A DNA stretch of 64,000 nucleotides, taken from the NCBI GenBank assembly GCA_016845105.1, contig JAERTF010000165.1, positions 50,269 through 114,268 of the forward strand. The letters run 5' to 3'. The stretch is from Bacteroidota bacterium. Lineage in GTDB: Bacteria > Bacteroidota > Bacteroidia > Bacteroidales > F082. Under the pieces are notes generated by a model that did not search any database, had not been told where the DNA came from, and saw only the letters and a list, made by a program, of their open reading frames with translations. The position numbers and the translations under genes were made by a program. Below, in pieces: positions 18,959-28,730 of the stretch. Within the stretch, counting starts at the first letter, position 1. Each line of letters opens with the position of its first letter.

Positions 18959-20599
18959 TTATTTCATAAATAAAGATGTAAAATTAAACTTTATTCCATC
19001 AAACAGACCCTTATCGCTAAGTTTTAATTCGGGTATTACAAGCAATGCCATAAAGGATAATGTCATATAAGGTGCACGTAATTTCGATCCCATTTTATGG
19101 ACAGCGTCATCAAGTATTTGGTAACTATTTGCAACCCTATAACCATCACAAGTTGACATTAATCCTGCCACAGGAAGAGGAATAACTTTTCCCTCTTTGT
19201 CGTTGACCATCGAGATTCCACCTTCTTCTTTTATTACCAAGTTAATCGCTTTGGCTATGGCTTCATCACTTGTACCAACAGCAACAATATTATGGCTATC
19301 ATGAGCCACACTAGATGCAATTGCACCATTCTTTATATTAAAATTCTTAATAAAAGCAATTGCAGGATCTGCTTTTTCATATCTGTTAAGGACAACTAAT
19401 TTTAGAATATCCTTATCCATATCACTGACCACATTATTGTTGTCGACTTTAAAACTCTCAGATAGAAAACCCGTAATTAGCTGGCCATCAAAAGCCTCAA
19501 TAACCCTAAGTTTACTTCCCTTAGGCTCTACCACTAAACTATCGATTGTAATTGGTGTAGCATGAAAATTGTTTGGTTGATCCTCTGGAATTGAATCTAT
19601 ATAAGAAGATCCATTCTCAGCTACCAACTCCCCGTTTACGTATGTTTGTAATATACTAAACTCATCCAAGTTGTTTATCACTATCATATCTGCCGGATCA
19701 TTTTCCTGTAATGTACCAACCTCTAAACCATAATGATCAATTGGGTTTAATATAACACTTCGAAGCACTTTTAACGGTTCATATCCTCTTTTTATGGCTC
19801 TTACCACAAGTTCATTAATATGACCTTTGACAAGATCATTGGGGTGTTTATCATCTGAGCAAAAAAGTACCTTATCATCATGATCCTTCATCAAATCAAT
19901 TAAAGCATCAAAATTTTTAGCCGCACTTCCTTCACGAATCTGAATCTTCATACCAAAGGAAATTTTATCGAGTGCCTCATTCATTGTAAAACACTCATGG
20001 TCAGTTATAACTCCAGCTTCTGCATATTTTTTGGCATCGTCTCCGCTCACACCGGGAGCATGACCATCAACGGGCTTATTATAGTTTTTGGCAATTTCGA
20101 TCTTTTTCATTTCCCAAGGATCACTATTAATTACACCTGGAAAATTCATCATTTCTGACAAATATTTAATTTCATCCATGCCAAGAAGTTCTTCCATTTC
20201 ATTTTCATGAAATTGAAATCCAGAAGTTTCGAAAGGTGTTGCAGGAACACATGCTGATGCTCCAAAATAGAACTTAAATGGCACCTTTTTACCATTGGAA
20301 ATCATATACTTAATCCCATCTATTCCCAACACATTAGCAATTTCATGTGGATCAGAAACAGTAGCCACTGTACCATGAACAACCGCTAGTTTAGCAAATT
20401 CAGAAGGAATCAGCATCGAACTCTCGATGTGAATATGTGAATCAATCAACCCTGGAAGTATGTATTGATCTTCTACTACTTGTTGTTTAACAATCTTTGC
20501 AATTACTCCATTTTCAACATGTACAGTTCCTTTAAAAATTGAGTTTGCTCTTAGATCAACAATGTTGCCCGAAAGTCTATATGTGTTTTTTGATTTCAT
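18959..20599 (-). CDS. ade: Adenine deaminase
   Basis: A 546-residue amidohydrolase, typical for the Ade family. GLIDSHIHIESSM carries the first metal-binding His pair. DGHAPGVSGDDAKKY, DHECF and FCSDDKHPNDL supply later metal and catalytic residues. The C-terminal domain (SSVAHDSHNIVAVGTSDEAI) is characteristic of bacterial adenine deaminase. It converts adenine to hypoxanthine and ammonia for purine salvage. It stands alone, with its own promoter, after the isoprenoid genes. Confidence 0.92.
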   Translation of the reverse strand: MKSKNTYRLSGNIVDLRANSIFKGTVHVENGVIAKIVKQQVVEDQYILPGLIDSHIHIESSMLIPSEFAKLAVVHGTVATVSDPHEIANVLGIDGIKYMISNGKKVPFKFYFGASACVPATPFETSGFQFHENEMEELLGMDEIKYLSEMMNFPGVINSDPWEMKKIEIAKNYNKPVDGHAPGVSGDDAKKYAEAGVITDHECFTMNEALDKISFGMKIQIREGSAAKNFDALIDLMKDHDDKVLFCSDDKHPNDLVKGHINELVVRAIKRGYEPLKVLRSVILNPIDHYGLEVGTLQENDPADMIVINNLDEFSILQTYVNGELVAENGSSYIDSIPEDQPNNFHATPITIDSLVVEPKGSKLRVIEAFDGQLITGFLSESFKVDNNNVVSDMDKDILKLVVLNRYEKADPAIAFIKNFNIKNGAIASSVAHDSHNIVAVGTSDEAIAKAINLVIKEEGGISMVNDKEGKVIPLPVAGLMSTCDGYRVANSYQILDDAVHKMGSKLRAPYMTLSFMALLVIPELKLSDKGLFDGIKFNFTSLFMK

Positions 20600-20623
20600 T
20601 ATAGCTAGATTAATTTAACCTTG

Positions 20624-20631
20624 CAAAGTTA
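20624..20631 (-). promoter_or_regulatory. Predicted -7 element of ade
   Basis: Minus-strand TAACTTTG matches TAnnTTTG, 24 bases before the ade start. Nothing else was recognised in the 265-base gap up to the GHMP kinase stop (20865). Confidence 0.4.
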
Positions 20632-20864
20632 GACAATCAATTTAAATCGAATATCGTCTTAATATGACAGAAGCAATATTAAAACTTATAACCTCAGCTT
20701 GGCTTACAATGTGGATCATAGAGTCAAAACTATAGCAGGCTAAAGCTTCAAAGCATACCTTGGTAATTGATTACAAAAAAGATGTCAAGTTTATAGATGT
20801 CGTAAATCTGACTTTTAAGAAATGTATTGATAGAAAAAAGATGTACAAAACCCAGTATGCGTTT

Positions 20865-21788
20865 TTACAAAATAAGGTCGATATATTTAAAAACAATACT
20901 GAAGCCCATTTCCTGCATCTTTCTTCTAAAAATATACTCAGGTTCATTGCTTGTAACTAATACAAAATCTCCTCCCCAAGCTCCAAGAGATTTTACTGCA
21001 CCATCATGACCGGAAAAATACAATGATTTTGATGTTTCAAGGTTTAAGATTCGAGACATAACCAACTCATGCTCCATCAATAATTCTTCAAATTCGCTCA
21101 GTTCCTTAGCTATAGAAACCTCTTTTGTTATTAGAGATATTGTGTCAATATCATGGGATGTATACGTGCAGTTTTTTCTGAAGTTAGTAACACTCTCTGC
21201 TGAATTCTGTTTTTTTCCCAAGTACACAAAATACAAGTTCTTATGAAATGTTGGAGCAAATTCTGCACTATGCACATGTATTCCCATATCATCTTTTCGA
21301 AAAAAGATAGGATGATTATTTCTAGCGCAAGCAATATCATAGCCAGAACCTCCAAATGTACTTGTCAACAAACGATATGGATCAATATTTGCCCAATGAC
21401 TAATATTTGATATCAATGTTGAACTAGTCCCAAAACCGTATTCAGGATTGAAATCAAGATCCGTTTCAATACTATAACCCATATTATCATTTAGGAAACT
21501 ACGGGAAATCATCTTTGCTTCAATCAATATGGATTTTAGTTTGGATGCCAATTTGATATTTGAAGTATTCAGAATTTCTATTTCGGGCAAACTAAATTTG
21601 GCATCAAACCACAAACCATCGGGTTTGTTTGACTTCCAGTTAATTACATGATTATTATTTGTGCATACTGTTAAGGTTTGAGACTTGTAAATTGGTAAAG
21701 CCAATGATAATGAACCTTCCATAACAAGATACTCACCGGTAAGCAACAATTTACCATTCGATCGCCACGTTCTATTTAAATCACTCAA
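20865..21788 (-). CDS. GYDIA-family GHMP kinase (mevalonate-kinase-like)
   Basis: A 307-residue GHMP kinase. The N-terminal motif is GKLLLTGEYLVMEGSLSLAL. The phosphate-binding motif is the variant GFGTSSTL instead of GLGSSAA. The family-naming motif GYDIACARNNHPIFF follows, and the third motif is near GAWGGDFVLVTS. It overlaps the HMG-CoA reductase stop by four bases, which supports phosphorylation of mevalonate or phosphomevalonate. The exact step is not fixed by sequence alone. The other mevalonate kinases and decarboxylase are not in the window. Confidence 0.8.
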   Translation of the reverse strand: MSDLNRTWRSNGKLLLTGEYLVMEGSLSLALPIYKSQTLTVCTNNNHVINWKSNKPDGLWFDAKFSLPEIEILNTSNIKLASKLKSILIEAKMISRSFLNDNMGYSIETDLDFNPEYGFGTSSTLISNISHWANIDPYRLLTSTFGGSGYDIACARNNHPIFFRKDDMGIHVHSAEFAPTFHKNLYFVYLGKKQNSAESVTNFRKNCTYTSHDIDTISLITKEVSIAKELSEFEELLMEHELVMSRILNLETSKSLYFSGHDGAVKSLGAWGGDFVLVTSNEPEYIFRRKMQEMGFSIVFKYIDLIL

Positions 21789-23122
21789 GTTTGTCGTAGA
21801 TTTTCAATGAATTTCTGAACAGCACCATAGGATACTTTATGAATTACAAAGTGTTCAACTGCTTTTGCTTTTTCATTCTTGGTGGCCTCTATATGGTTAA
21901 GGATATTGTAAAGATGCATTTTCATATGTCCTATTTGAATACCCTTGGTAACCAATGATCGAATAGCAGCAAAATTATTTGCCAAACCAACAGATGCAAC
22001 AATCATCATAAGTTCCTTAGCTGAAGGATTTCCTAACATTTCAAGCGAATGTTTTGCAAGGGGATGAAGCGAAGTTAATCCACCTACAGTTCCCAAAGCA
22101 ATTGGTATGTTTAATTCATAATAAAACTTCGTTCCTGACAGTTTCACTTTTGTCAAACTCTTGTAATTTCCATCACGTGCAGCATAGGCATGTCCGGCTG
22201 CTTCAATTGCTCTAAAATCATTCCCCGTCGCAATTGCGACAGCATCAACACCATTAAAAACACCCTTATTGTGTGTCGTAGCACGATAAACATCAGTTTC
22301 CGCAATCTTAACAGCTGTTTCAAATTTACGAGCAAATTGCTCTCCTGTCATATCCTTATATATACCATCAAGATCCTTGAAATCACACTCAACCCACGCC
22401 CTTACCAAACAATTTGGTGTGTAATTTGACAATATTGACATAACAATTTCAACCTCTTTTTCTTCTTTTGAGAATATACTATGTGTCTTAAAAAAATCTT
22501 GCAGAGCATTTGCAAACTCTTCAAGGCATGAGTTTATAAAGTTGGCACCCATTGAATCGGCTGTATCGAAGGTGACTTTTATTTGATAGCTATTTTCTAT
22601 TTCATCGGTGAAATCAACTAATTCAAAATCAATAATACCACCTCCACGCTGTTCCATGTTTTTAGTGGTATCTTTTGTCGCACCCCTTAAGTAATACTTC
22701 AGCTCATCAAATACTTTTACCAGCTTTGATTTTTGACCACTCCATAAAAAGTGAACCTGTCCAATTTTCTCGATATCTACAACTTCTGCTTTAAAGCCAC
22801 CTCTCTCGGACCAAAACTTAGAACTTGAGGAAGCTGCTGCAACAACCGAACTTTCTTCTATCACAACAGGAACATGGTATGTACGCCCATTAACAACTAC
22901 ATTTGGAGCAACACCATATGGTATATAATAATTTGATATTGTATTTTCACTAAACTCATCAAATATTTTTTGTTTCGAATTGTCTGAATGCCAAAAACTC
23001 TTAAGTAAATCCATGGCCTCCACTTGATTATCCATCAATTCGGAAACAATTTTTACCTTATCCTCTTTAAGAAGTTTAGAGAAACCTCTTATTAAATAAT
23101 CACGTTTTCTTCTTCTTGGCAT
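21785..23122 (-). CDS. mvaA: Class II hydroxymethylglutaryl-CoA reductase
   Basis: A 445-residue enzyme of class II size. Key residues are the Glu in IEESSVVAAA (about residue 90), the Lys in THNKG, the Asp in TGNDFRA and a C-terminal His in IGHMKMHL. Databases often label this family degradative, but coupling to a GHMP kinase suggests it makes mevalonate for isoprenoids. It starts 30 bases after the secreted DUF4468-like gene and overlaps the kinase gene, forming a three-gene operon. Confidence 0.88.
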   Translation of the reverse strand: MPRRRKRDYLIRGFSKLLKEDKVKIVSELMDNQVEAMDLLKSFWHSDNSKQKIFDEFSENTISNYYIPYGVAPNVVVNGRTYHVPVVIEESSVVAAASSSSKFWSERGGFKAEVVDIEKIGQVHFLWSGQKSKLVKVFDELKYYLRGATKDTTKNMEQRGGGIIDFELVDFTDEIENSYQIKVTFDTADSMGANFINSCLEEFANALQDFFKTHSIFSKEEKEVEIVMSILSNYTPNCLVRAWVECDFKDLDGIYKDMTGEQFARKFETAVKIAETDVYRATTHNKGVFNGVDAVAIATGNDFRAIEAAGHAYAARDGNYKSLTKVKLSGTKFYYELNIPIALGTVGGLTSLHPLAKHSLEMLGNPSAKELMMIVASVGLANNFAAIRSLVTKGIQIGHMKMHLYNILNHIEATKNEKAKAVEHFVIHKVSYGAVQKFIENLRQT

Positions 23123-23152
23123 TTAAATAATATTACCTTTCAACAATTCCTA

Positions 23153-23695
23153 TTACCATTCATCTACAACCTTTTCGGGTTCAGGCCCCATCTTTTCTTC
23201 AAGATTATTACTCCAGTTATTCACAAAGTCTTTAATCTGAATGAGGTATTGATCCCATCTATAGTCATAGGCTGGATCATCTTTATTAAGCCATTTTTCA
23301 ACCGGTATATTCGTTTTTGATTTAAGTATAATCTCATCTATCGTATAACGATATCTGTTGTCTTTCATCTCCACAGTAAAGGTATAATTAATCATACCTC
23401 CAATATGCTTTATACTGTCCCTATCCCAGTAGTATAATCTAAACCTATGCCTTCCAACAATTTTACCGGTTTCTTTGTCGCGTATTGAGGTAACTCGCAC
23501 AGGATCTTTATAGGTTTTATTTAACCAATAAATACTTCTTTTAAACAGTTCATATTTGGTGCCTTCCTCCTCAACTATTCCTTGAAACTTCACCTTGTTA
23601 GTCTCAGAATCAACCGGAATAAATAATTCTTCTTTTACTTGTGCTGTTAATTGAATTCCAAAGAAAACCAGCGCTATGATTAATGCATTTTTCAT
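23153..23695 (-). CDS. Secreted protein, DUF4468-like
   Basis: A 180-residue protein with signal peptide MKNALIIALVFFGIQLTAQ. The mature part has a TBP-like-fold pattern (YELFKRSIYWLNKTY, INYTFTVEMKDNRYRYTIDE) that resembles DUF4468, common in Bacteroidota and of unknown function. It is the first gene of the operon with HMG-CoA reductase and the GHMP kinase. That link may be transcriptional convenience rather than shared function. Confidence 0.55.
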   Translation of the reverse strand: MKNALIIALVFFGIQLTAQVKEELFIPVDSETNKVKFQGIVEEEGTKYELFKRSIYWLNKTYKDPVRVTSIRDKETGKIVGRHRFRLYYWDRDSIKHIGGMINYTFTVEMKDNRYRYTIDEIILKSKTNIPVEKWLNKDDPAYDYRWDQYLIQIKDFVNNWSNNLEEKMGPEPEKVVDEW

Positions 23696-24011
23696 GACTA
23701 ATACTTTTTTTTGAAAAGACGAAGCAAAGTTAATGGAAAATATTTGAGAATGACTGTTAATATCTAAAGATTAAAAAACCCAACTAAATTGTCTACTACA
23801 GAATGAAACTCAGGATGTAAAAAAAATCAATTTGAAAAAAGCTAATGAGTTTCATTCTCATTATTATTAAACCATTCACGACCAAATAACCTACAATAAC
23901 TTATTCTTATTCTAAATAGCAATTTCGAAAAAAATAGATGCATTTGTTTACTATATTTGTGGGTTTATAAAAATAACGAGTTTAAATTTTAACGTTTAAA
24001 TCATTACTATT
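23696..24011. other. Divergent intergenic region with two predicted promoters
   Basis: This 316-base gap separates the minus-strand DUF4468-like operon from sdh/frdCAB. It holds TAACTTTG on the minus strand (23732-23725) and TATATTTG on the plus strand (23952-23959), each fitting TAnnTTTG. The plus-strand promoter leaves a leader of about 45 bases before the cytochrome b gene. No RNA gene or conserved fold was recognised between them. Confidence 0.45.
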
Positions 24012-24686
24012 ATGAGTGTTATGTATTCTTCAATCACCAAAAAAATATGGATGTCATTGATGGGATTATTCCTAATGATATTTTTGGTGGTTCATTTGGG
24101 CATTAATCTATTGCTCTTGTTCGACCCTACTCGGGAATTGTTCAATGTGGTTGCCCATTTCATGGGAACAAATCCTATTATTCAAATATTTCAATGGGTA
24201 CTTTTTGCTGGATTTGCAATCCATATTGTATTAGGTATTACTCTGCAGATCCAAAACTGGATTGCCCGCCCCAAAGGATATAAAGTGAAAGCTTCATCAG
24301 AAGACACTTTCTTTTCCAGATACATGATACACACTGGGATAATAATTATGATTTTTCTGATTATTCATTTTGCAAATTTCTTTTTTAAAGCAAAGATTTT
24401 TCATAGTATTCCAGAGTTTATTTTAAATGGTGTTCCAACAGGTATGGAAGACATGGGTATACTAGTGGTTCAATTATTTCAACTTCCCGAATATGTAATT
24501 GGGTATATAGTTGCACTACTAATTCTTGGATTTCATCTCGACCATGCTTTTCAATCGGCATTTCAATCGCTTGGATTAAGTCACAAAAAATACACACCTT
24601 TCATTAAAGGATTAGGACATATTTATTCAATTGTAATAACTCTTGGATATATCATTATTCCTCTGTTTATTTACTTTACAAAATAG
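24012..24686 (+). CDS. sdhC: Succinate dehydrogenase/fumarate reductase cytochrome b558 subunit
   Basis: A 224-residue membrane protein with five hydrophobic helices. Histidines expected to bind two hemes lie in [35 protein letters not shown] and [17 protein letters not shown]. This is the b558 family found in Bacteroidota, Bacillus and epsilonproteobacteria, which passes electrons between the quinone pool and the flavoprotein. In anaerobic Bacteroidota the complex works mainly as fumarate reductase. First gene of a three-gene operon. Confidence 0.92.
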   Translation: MSVMYSSITKKIWMSLMGLFLMIFLVVHLGINLLLLFDPTRELFNVVAHFMGTNPIIQIFQWVLFAGFAIHIVLGITLQIQNWIARPKGYKVKASSEDTFFSRYMIHTGIIIMIFLIIHFANFFFKAKIFHSIPEFILNGVPTGMEDMGILVVQLFQLPEYVIGYIVALLILGFHLDHAFQSAFQSLGLSHKKYTPFIKGLGHIYSIVITLGYIIIPLFIYFTK

Positions 24687-24691
24687 AAGAT

Positions 24692-26638
24692 ATGACAAAA
24701 CTAGATTCAAAAATTCCAGCCGGTCCTTTGGCCGAGAAATGGACAAATTATAAAGCACATCAAAACCTTGTTAATCCTGCCAATAAACGTAAAATCGATG
24801 TTATTGTTGTTGGAACAGGCCTAGCAGGCGGTGCTGCCGCAGCAAGCCTCTCAGAACTAGGTTTTAATGTGAAAGTATTTTGTATTCAGGATAGTCCACG
24901 AAGAGCTCATAGTATTGCCGCTCAGGGTGGAATAAACGCAGCTAAGAACTATCCCAATGATGGCGACAGCATTTATAGACTATTTTACGATACAGTAAAA
25001 GGTGGTGATTATCGAGCCCGTGAGGCCAATGTATACCGTTTAGCCGAAGTTAGTAATAACATTATCGATCAATGTGTTGCCCAAGGCGTACCTTTTGCTC
25101 GTGAATATGGAGGGTTGCTTGATAACCGATCATTTGGAGGTGCCCTCGTTTCACGTACATTCTACGCTCGTGGACAAACAGGCCAACAACTTTTACTTGG
25201 CGCATACAGTGCTTTAAGTAAAGAAATTAATAACGGTTCTGTTGAGATGTACACTCGTCGTGAAATGATGGATGTGGTTAAGATTGATGGAAAAGCCAGA
25301 GGCATTATTGTTAGAGACCTTGTAACTGGCAAGCTAGAAAGATATGGTGCACATGCCGTATTGCTTGCCACTGGTGGTTATGGAAATGTTTTCTTCTTGT
25401 CAACCAACGCTATGACATCAAATGGTAGTGCAGCCTGGAAAGCATATAAAAGAGGTGCATTTTTTGGTGACCCAAGTTTCGTACAGATTCATCCAACATG
25501 TATACCCGTTCATGGTGATTACCAAAGCAAGCTAACACTCATGAGCGAAAGTCTGCGTAATGATGGTAGAATTTGGGTTCCTAAGAAAAAAGAGGATGCC
25601 GAAGCCATTCAAAAAGGAACCTTATCTCCTGTAAATATACCCGAAGAAGATAGAGATTACTATTTGGAAAGACGATATCCTGCTTTTGGAAACCTTGTAC
25701 CTCGTGATGTTGCATCTCGAGCAGCAAAAGAACGATGCGATGAGGGTTATGGAGTTGGAAACACTGGTTTAGCAGTTTATCTTGACTTTAAAGACGCAAT
25801 CAACAGGCTTGGGAAAAATGTTATCGAAGCCCGATATGGTAACTTATTCCAGATGTATGAGAAAATTGTAGATGAGAATCCATACCAAACTCCAATGATG
25901 ATTTACCCTGCAATACATTATACCATGGGAGGTATTTGGGTAGATTATGAGCTTCAAAGTACAGTTCCCGGACTTTTTGTTGGTGGTGAAGCTAACTTTT
26001 CTGATCATGGAGCTAACCGCTTAGGTGCGTCTGCTTTAATGCAAGGATTATCTGATGGATATTTTGTGTTGCCTTACACAATGCAAAATTATCTTGCCGA
26101 CCAAATTGGCATACCCCATTTTCCGACTGACACACCCGAATTTAATGAAACCGAGAAGGATGTACAAGATACTATCGATAAGCTTTTTGCTGTTAAAGGC
26201 AATACAAGTGTTGATACATTCCATAAAAAACTTGGATTAATAATGTGGGATTTTGTTGGTATGGCCCGTAATAAAGAAGGTCTTGAAAAAGCAATTGTTG
26301 AGATTCAGGGATTACGAAAAGAATTTTGGCAAAATGTAAGTGTACCAGGTGAACAAACTGGCATGAATGTAGAACTTGAAAAAGCTTTACGAGTTGCCGA
26401 TTTCCTAGAACTGGGAGAACTTATGGCACGAGATGCTCTAAATAGAAATGAATCATGTGGAGGCCACTTCCGTGATGAATATAAAACCGAAGAGGGTGAA
26501 GCCATGCGTGATGATAGTAACTTCATGTTTGTTTCTGCGTGGGAATATAAAGGGGTTGATAAAGAACCAGTATTACACAAGGAACCTCTTATTTACGAAA
26601 ACATTGAGGTAAAACAACGGAACTACAAAACAGCATAA
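24692..26638 (+). CDS. sdhA: Succinate dehydrogenase/fumarate reductase flavoprotein subunit
   Basis: A 648-residue FAD protein starting five bases after the cytochrome b gene. The Rossmann motif is [29 protein letters not shown] includes the His that carries covalent FAD. HPTCIP and the Arg/His of the C-terminal catalytic region ([17 protein letters not shown]) are intact. It catalyses succinate-fumarate interconversion. Length and motifs fit the Bacteroides FrdA type. Confidence 0.95.
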   Translation: MTKLDSKIPAGPLAEKWTNYKAHQNLVNPANKRKIDVIVVGTGLAGGAAAASLSELGFNVKVFCIQDSPRRAHSIAAQGGINAAKNYPNDGDSIYRLFYDTVKGGDYRAREANVYRLAEVSNNIIDQCVAQGVPFAREYGGLLDNRSFGGALVSRTFYARGQTGQQLLLGAYSALSKEINNGSVEMYTRREMMDVVKIDGKARGIIVRDLVTGKLERYGAHAVLLATGGYGNVFFLSTNAMTSNGSAAWKAYKRGAFFGDPSFVQIHPTCIPVHGDYQSKLTLMSESLRNDGRIWVPKKKEDAEAIQKGTLSPVNIPEEDRDYYLERRYPAFGNLVPRDVASRAAKERCDEGYGVGNTGLAVYLDFKDAINRLGKNVIEARYGNLFQMYEKIVDENPYQTPMMIYPAIHYTMGGIWVDYELQSTVPGLFVGGEANFSDHGANRLGASALMQGLSDGYFVLPYTMQNYLADQIGIPHFPTDTPEFNETEKDVQDTIDKLFAVKGNTSVDTFHKKLGLIMWDFVGMARNKEGLEKAIVEIQGLRKEFWQNVSVPGEQTGMNVELEKALRVADFLELGELMARDALNRNESCGGHFRDEYKTEEGEAMRDDSNFMFVSAWEYKGVDKEPVLHKEPLIYENIEVKQRNYKTA

Positions 26639-26664
26639 TTTAAACTTAAGTAAAAAACGGAACA

Positions 26665-27405
26665 ATGGATCTAAAATTAAAAATATGGAGGCAACCCGGT
26701 CCGGATGCCGAAGGTAAATTTGTACATTACCCCGTTCACAATATATCAAAAGATGCATCATTCTTAGAAATGATGGATATCCTCAACGAAGAACTAGTAG
26801 CAAACGGCGAAGAGCCTGTTGCATTCGATCATGATTGTAGAGAAGGAATATGCGGAATGTGTAGTTTGTATATTAATGGGCACCCACATGGACCAGATGA
26901 TTCGATAACAACCTGCCAGCTTCATATGCGTAAATTTAAGGATGGCGAAACAGTTGTAATTGAACCATGGAGAGCAAAACCATTTCCTATTATTAAAGAC
27001 CTTATGGTTGATCGTACTGCATTTGATGAAATAATTCAAGCTGGTGGCTACGTTTCTATAAATACGGGTGGTGTGCCTGATGCTAATGCAATTCCAATTA
27101 AAAAGGAAAATGCTGATTTAGCTATGGATGCCGCTGCATGTATTGGTTGTGGAGCTTGTGTAGCTGCTTGTAAAAATGCTTCAGCAATGCTATTCGTATC
27201 AGCTAAAGTAAGTCAGTTTGCATTACTTCCTCAGGGTAAGGTCGAAGCCAAAAGACGTGTAGAAAACATGGTTGCAAAAATGGATGACCTTGGGTTTGGA
27301 AATTGCACCAACACATATGCTTGTGAGGCTGAATGCCCAAAGGATATTAGTGTTGCAAACATTGCAAGAATGAACAGGGAGTTTTTTGTGGCCAAGATTT
27401 CATAA
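26665..27405 (+). CDS. sdhB: Succinate dehydrogenase/fumarate reductase iron-sulfur subunit
   Basis: A 246-residue protein with a plant-ferredoxin-type domain (CREGICGMC for the 2Fe-2S centre) and a two-cluster C-terminal domain ([13 protein letters not shown] and [15 protein letters not shown]). It relays electrons between the flavoprotein and the cytochrome. A strong hairpin terminator follows, closing the operon. Confidence 0.95.
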   Translation: MDLKLKIWRQPGPDAEGKFVHYPVHNISKDASFLEMMDILNEELVANGEEPVAFDHDCREGICGMCSLYINGHPHGPDDSITTCQLHMRKFKDGETVVIEPWRAKPFPIIKDLMVDRTAFDEIIQAGGYVSINTGGVPDANAIPIKKENADLAMDAAACIGCGACVAACKNASAMLFVSAKVSQFALLPQGKVEAKRRVENMVAKMDDLGFGNCTNTYACEAECPKDISVANIARMNREFFVAKIS

Positions 27406-27449
27406 ATGAAAATATAGTTAGCTAATACATCCTATTTGCTGTAAGACCT

Positions 27450-27486
27450 AAAAGAGGTGATTTCTTCATAAGTTATCACCTCTTTT
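27450..27486 (+). terminator. Intrinsic terminator after sdhCAB
   Basis: A perfect 12-base-pair stem (AAAAGAGGTGAT with ATCACCTCTTTT) around a 13-base loop, ending in a T run. It lies 45 bases after the sdhB stop. Confidence 0.8.
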
Positions 27487-27511
27487 GTGTTATTAACTAT
27501 TGAAAAACATG

Positions 27512-27541
27512 TTGAAAAAAGTGATTAATTTGTTACTTTTG
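27512..27541 (+). promoter_or_regulatory. Predicted promoter of the delta' subunit gene
   Basis: TTG (27512-27514) and TACTTTTG (27534-27541) are 19 bases apart, a good Bacteroidota promoter, 20 bases before the ATG at 27562. Confidence 0.55.
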
Positions 27542-27561
27542 ATACGCAATAATCAAAACCA

Positions 27562-28713
27562 ATGCAATTCAAATCTATCATCGGTCAGAAAGTTCTGATT
27601 GATAAACTAATATCCGGTTACAAAGAAAACCGAGTTGCTCATACTCAATTATTTTTGGGGGATGAGGGCGCCGGGACACTAGCTGTTGCTATTGCCTATT
27701 CGCAGTTTTTGATGTGCAATAATAAAATTGATGATGACAGCTGCGGGGTATGTGCTTCATGTGTAAAGTTTGAGAAGTTCGCGCACCCTGATCTTCATTT
27801 TTACTTTCCAACAACTACTAATCAGTCAGTAAAAAAAGATCCGAAATCAAGCTTCTTTCTAACGGATTGGAGATCCTATTTATCTGAGCACAAGGGGTAT
27901 ATAACTCTAAATGGGTGGTACGAATACTTGGGCGTTGGGAACAAGCAAGGGATAATACGTAAAGATGATGCAAACGAGATAATTAGCAAAGTATCACTAA
28001 AATCTTACGAAGGAAACTATAAAGTAGTAATACTATGGATGGTTGATAAAATGAACGAATCAGCATCAAATAAACTTCTTAAAACCCTCGAAGAGCCACC
28101 AAGTAATACACTGTTAATTTTGATTGGTGAAAAATACGAGCAATTACTTCCTACAATTAGATCAAGAGCTCAACTCGTTAAATTTAATCGACTAACCGAT
28201 GACGACATTTCAAATGAATTAAAAAAAACAGGAATAGATAAAGACCTAGCGGATGATATTTCAGTACTATCAAATGGAAATTGGAACCATGCGCTTGAGA
28301 TTAAGGAAAATGCCGGTAATAATCAGTTTAACTTCATAACCTTCCGGAAATGGTTAAGGTTGTGTTTTCAGCCAAAAGATTATAGTGAGCTTATTAAGTT
28401 TAATCAAGAAATGGCCAAAGTAGGAAGAGAAAAACAGAAGAGCTTTTTAAATTATGGACTTGAAGTTATTCATAATTCTATTCTTCAGAATAACAGCAAT
28501 GGTAATATAATAAAGAAATCAGGAGAGGAATTAGATTTTACACAGAAGTTTGCGCAGTTCATTAACAAAGCCAATCAGAAAGAAATGTATTTAGCTTTCA
28601 ATCAGGCTATTTATCATATTGAACGCAATGCACATGCAGGTATTCTTTATTCTGATATGAGTTTTAAATTGATAGATTTAGTCGCTATAGGTCGAAGTTA
28701 TGCATCTAGATAA
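27562..28713 (+). CDS. holB: DNA polymerase III delta' subunit
   Basis: A 383-residue AAA+ clamp-loader protein. The P-loop is degenerate (LGDEGAGTLAVA), as expected for delta', which does not hydrolyse ATP. A zinc module follows (CNNKIDDDSCGVCASC). KLLKTLEEPPSNTLLILI and TIRSRAQ are the family's conserved sensor-like segments. It helps load the sliding clamp on DNA. tilS follows 17 bases later. Confidence 0.88.
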   Translation: MQFKSIIGQKVLIDKLISGYKENRVAHTQLFLGDEGAGTLAVAIAYSQFLMCNNKIDDDSCGVCASCVKFEKFAHPDLHFYFPTTTNQSVKKDPKSSFFLTDWRSYLSEHKGYITLNGWYEYLGVGNKQGIIRKDDANEIISKVSLKSYEGNYKVVILWMVDKMNESASNKLLKTLEEPPSNTLLILIGEKYEQLLPTIRSRAQLVKFNRLTDDDISNELKKTGIDKDLADDISVLSNGNWNHALEIKENAGNNQFNFITFRKWLRLCFQPKDYSELIKFNQEMAKVGREKQKSFLNYGLEVIHNSILQNNSNGNIIKKSGEELDFTQKFAQFINKANQKEMYLAFNQAIYHIERNAHAGILYSDMSFKLIDLVAIGRSYASR

Positions 28714-28730
28714 AACTAAAACAAATAAAC

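Noticed and set aside
20760..20960. Plus-strand ORFs near 20.8 kb.
   Set aside because: They run into the antisense of the GHMP kinase gene and have no recognisable features.
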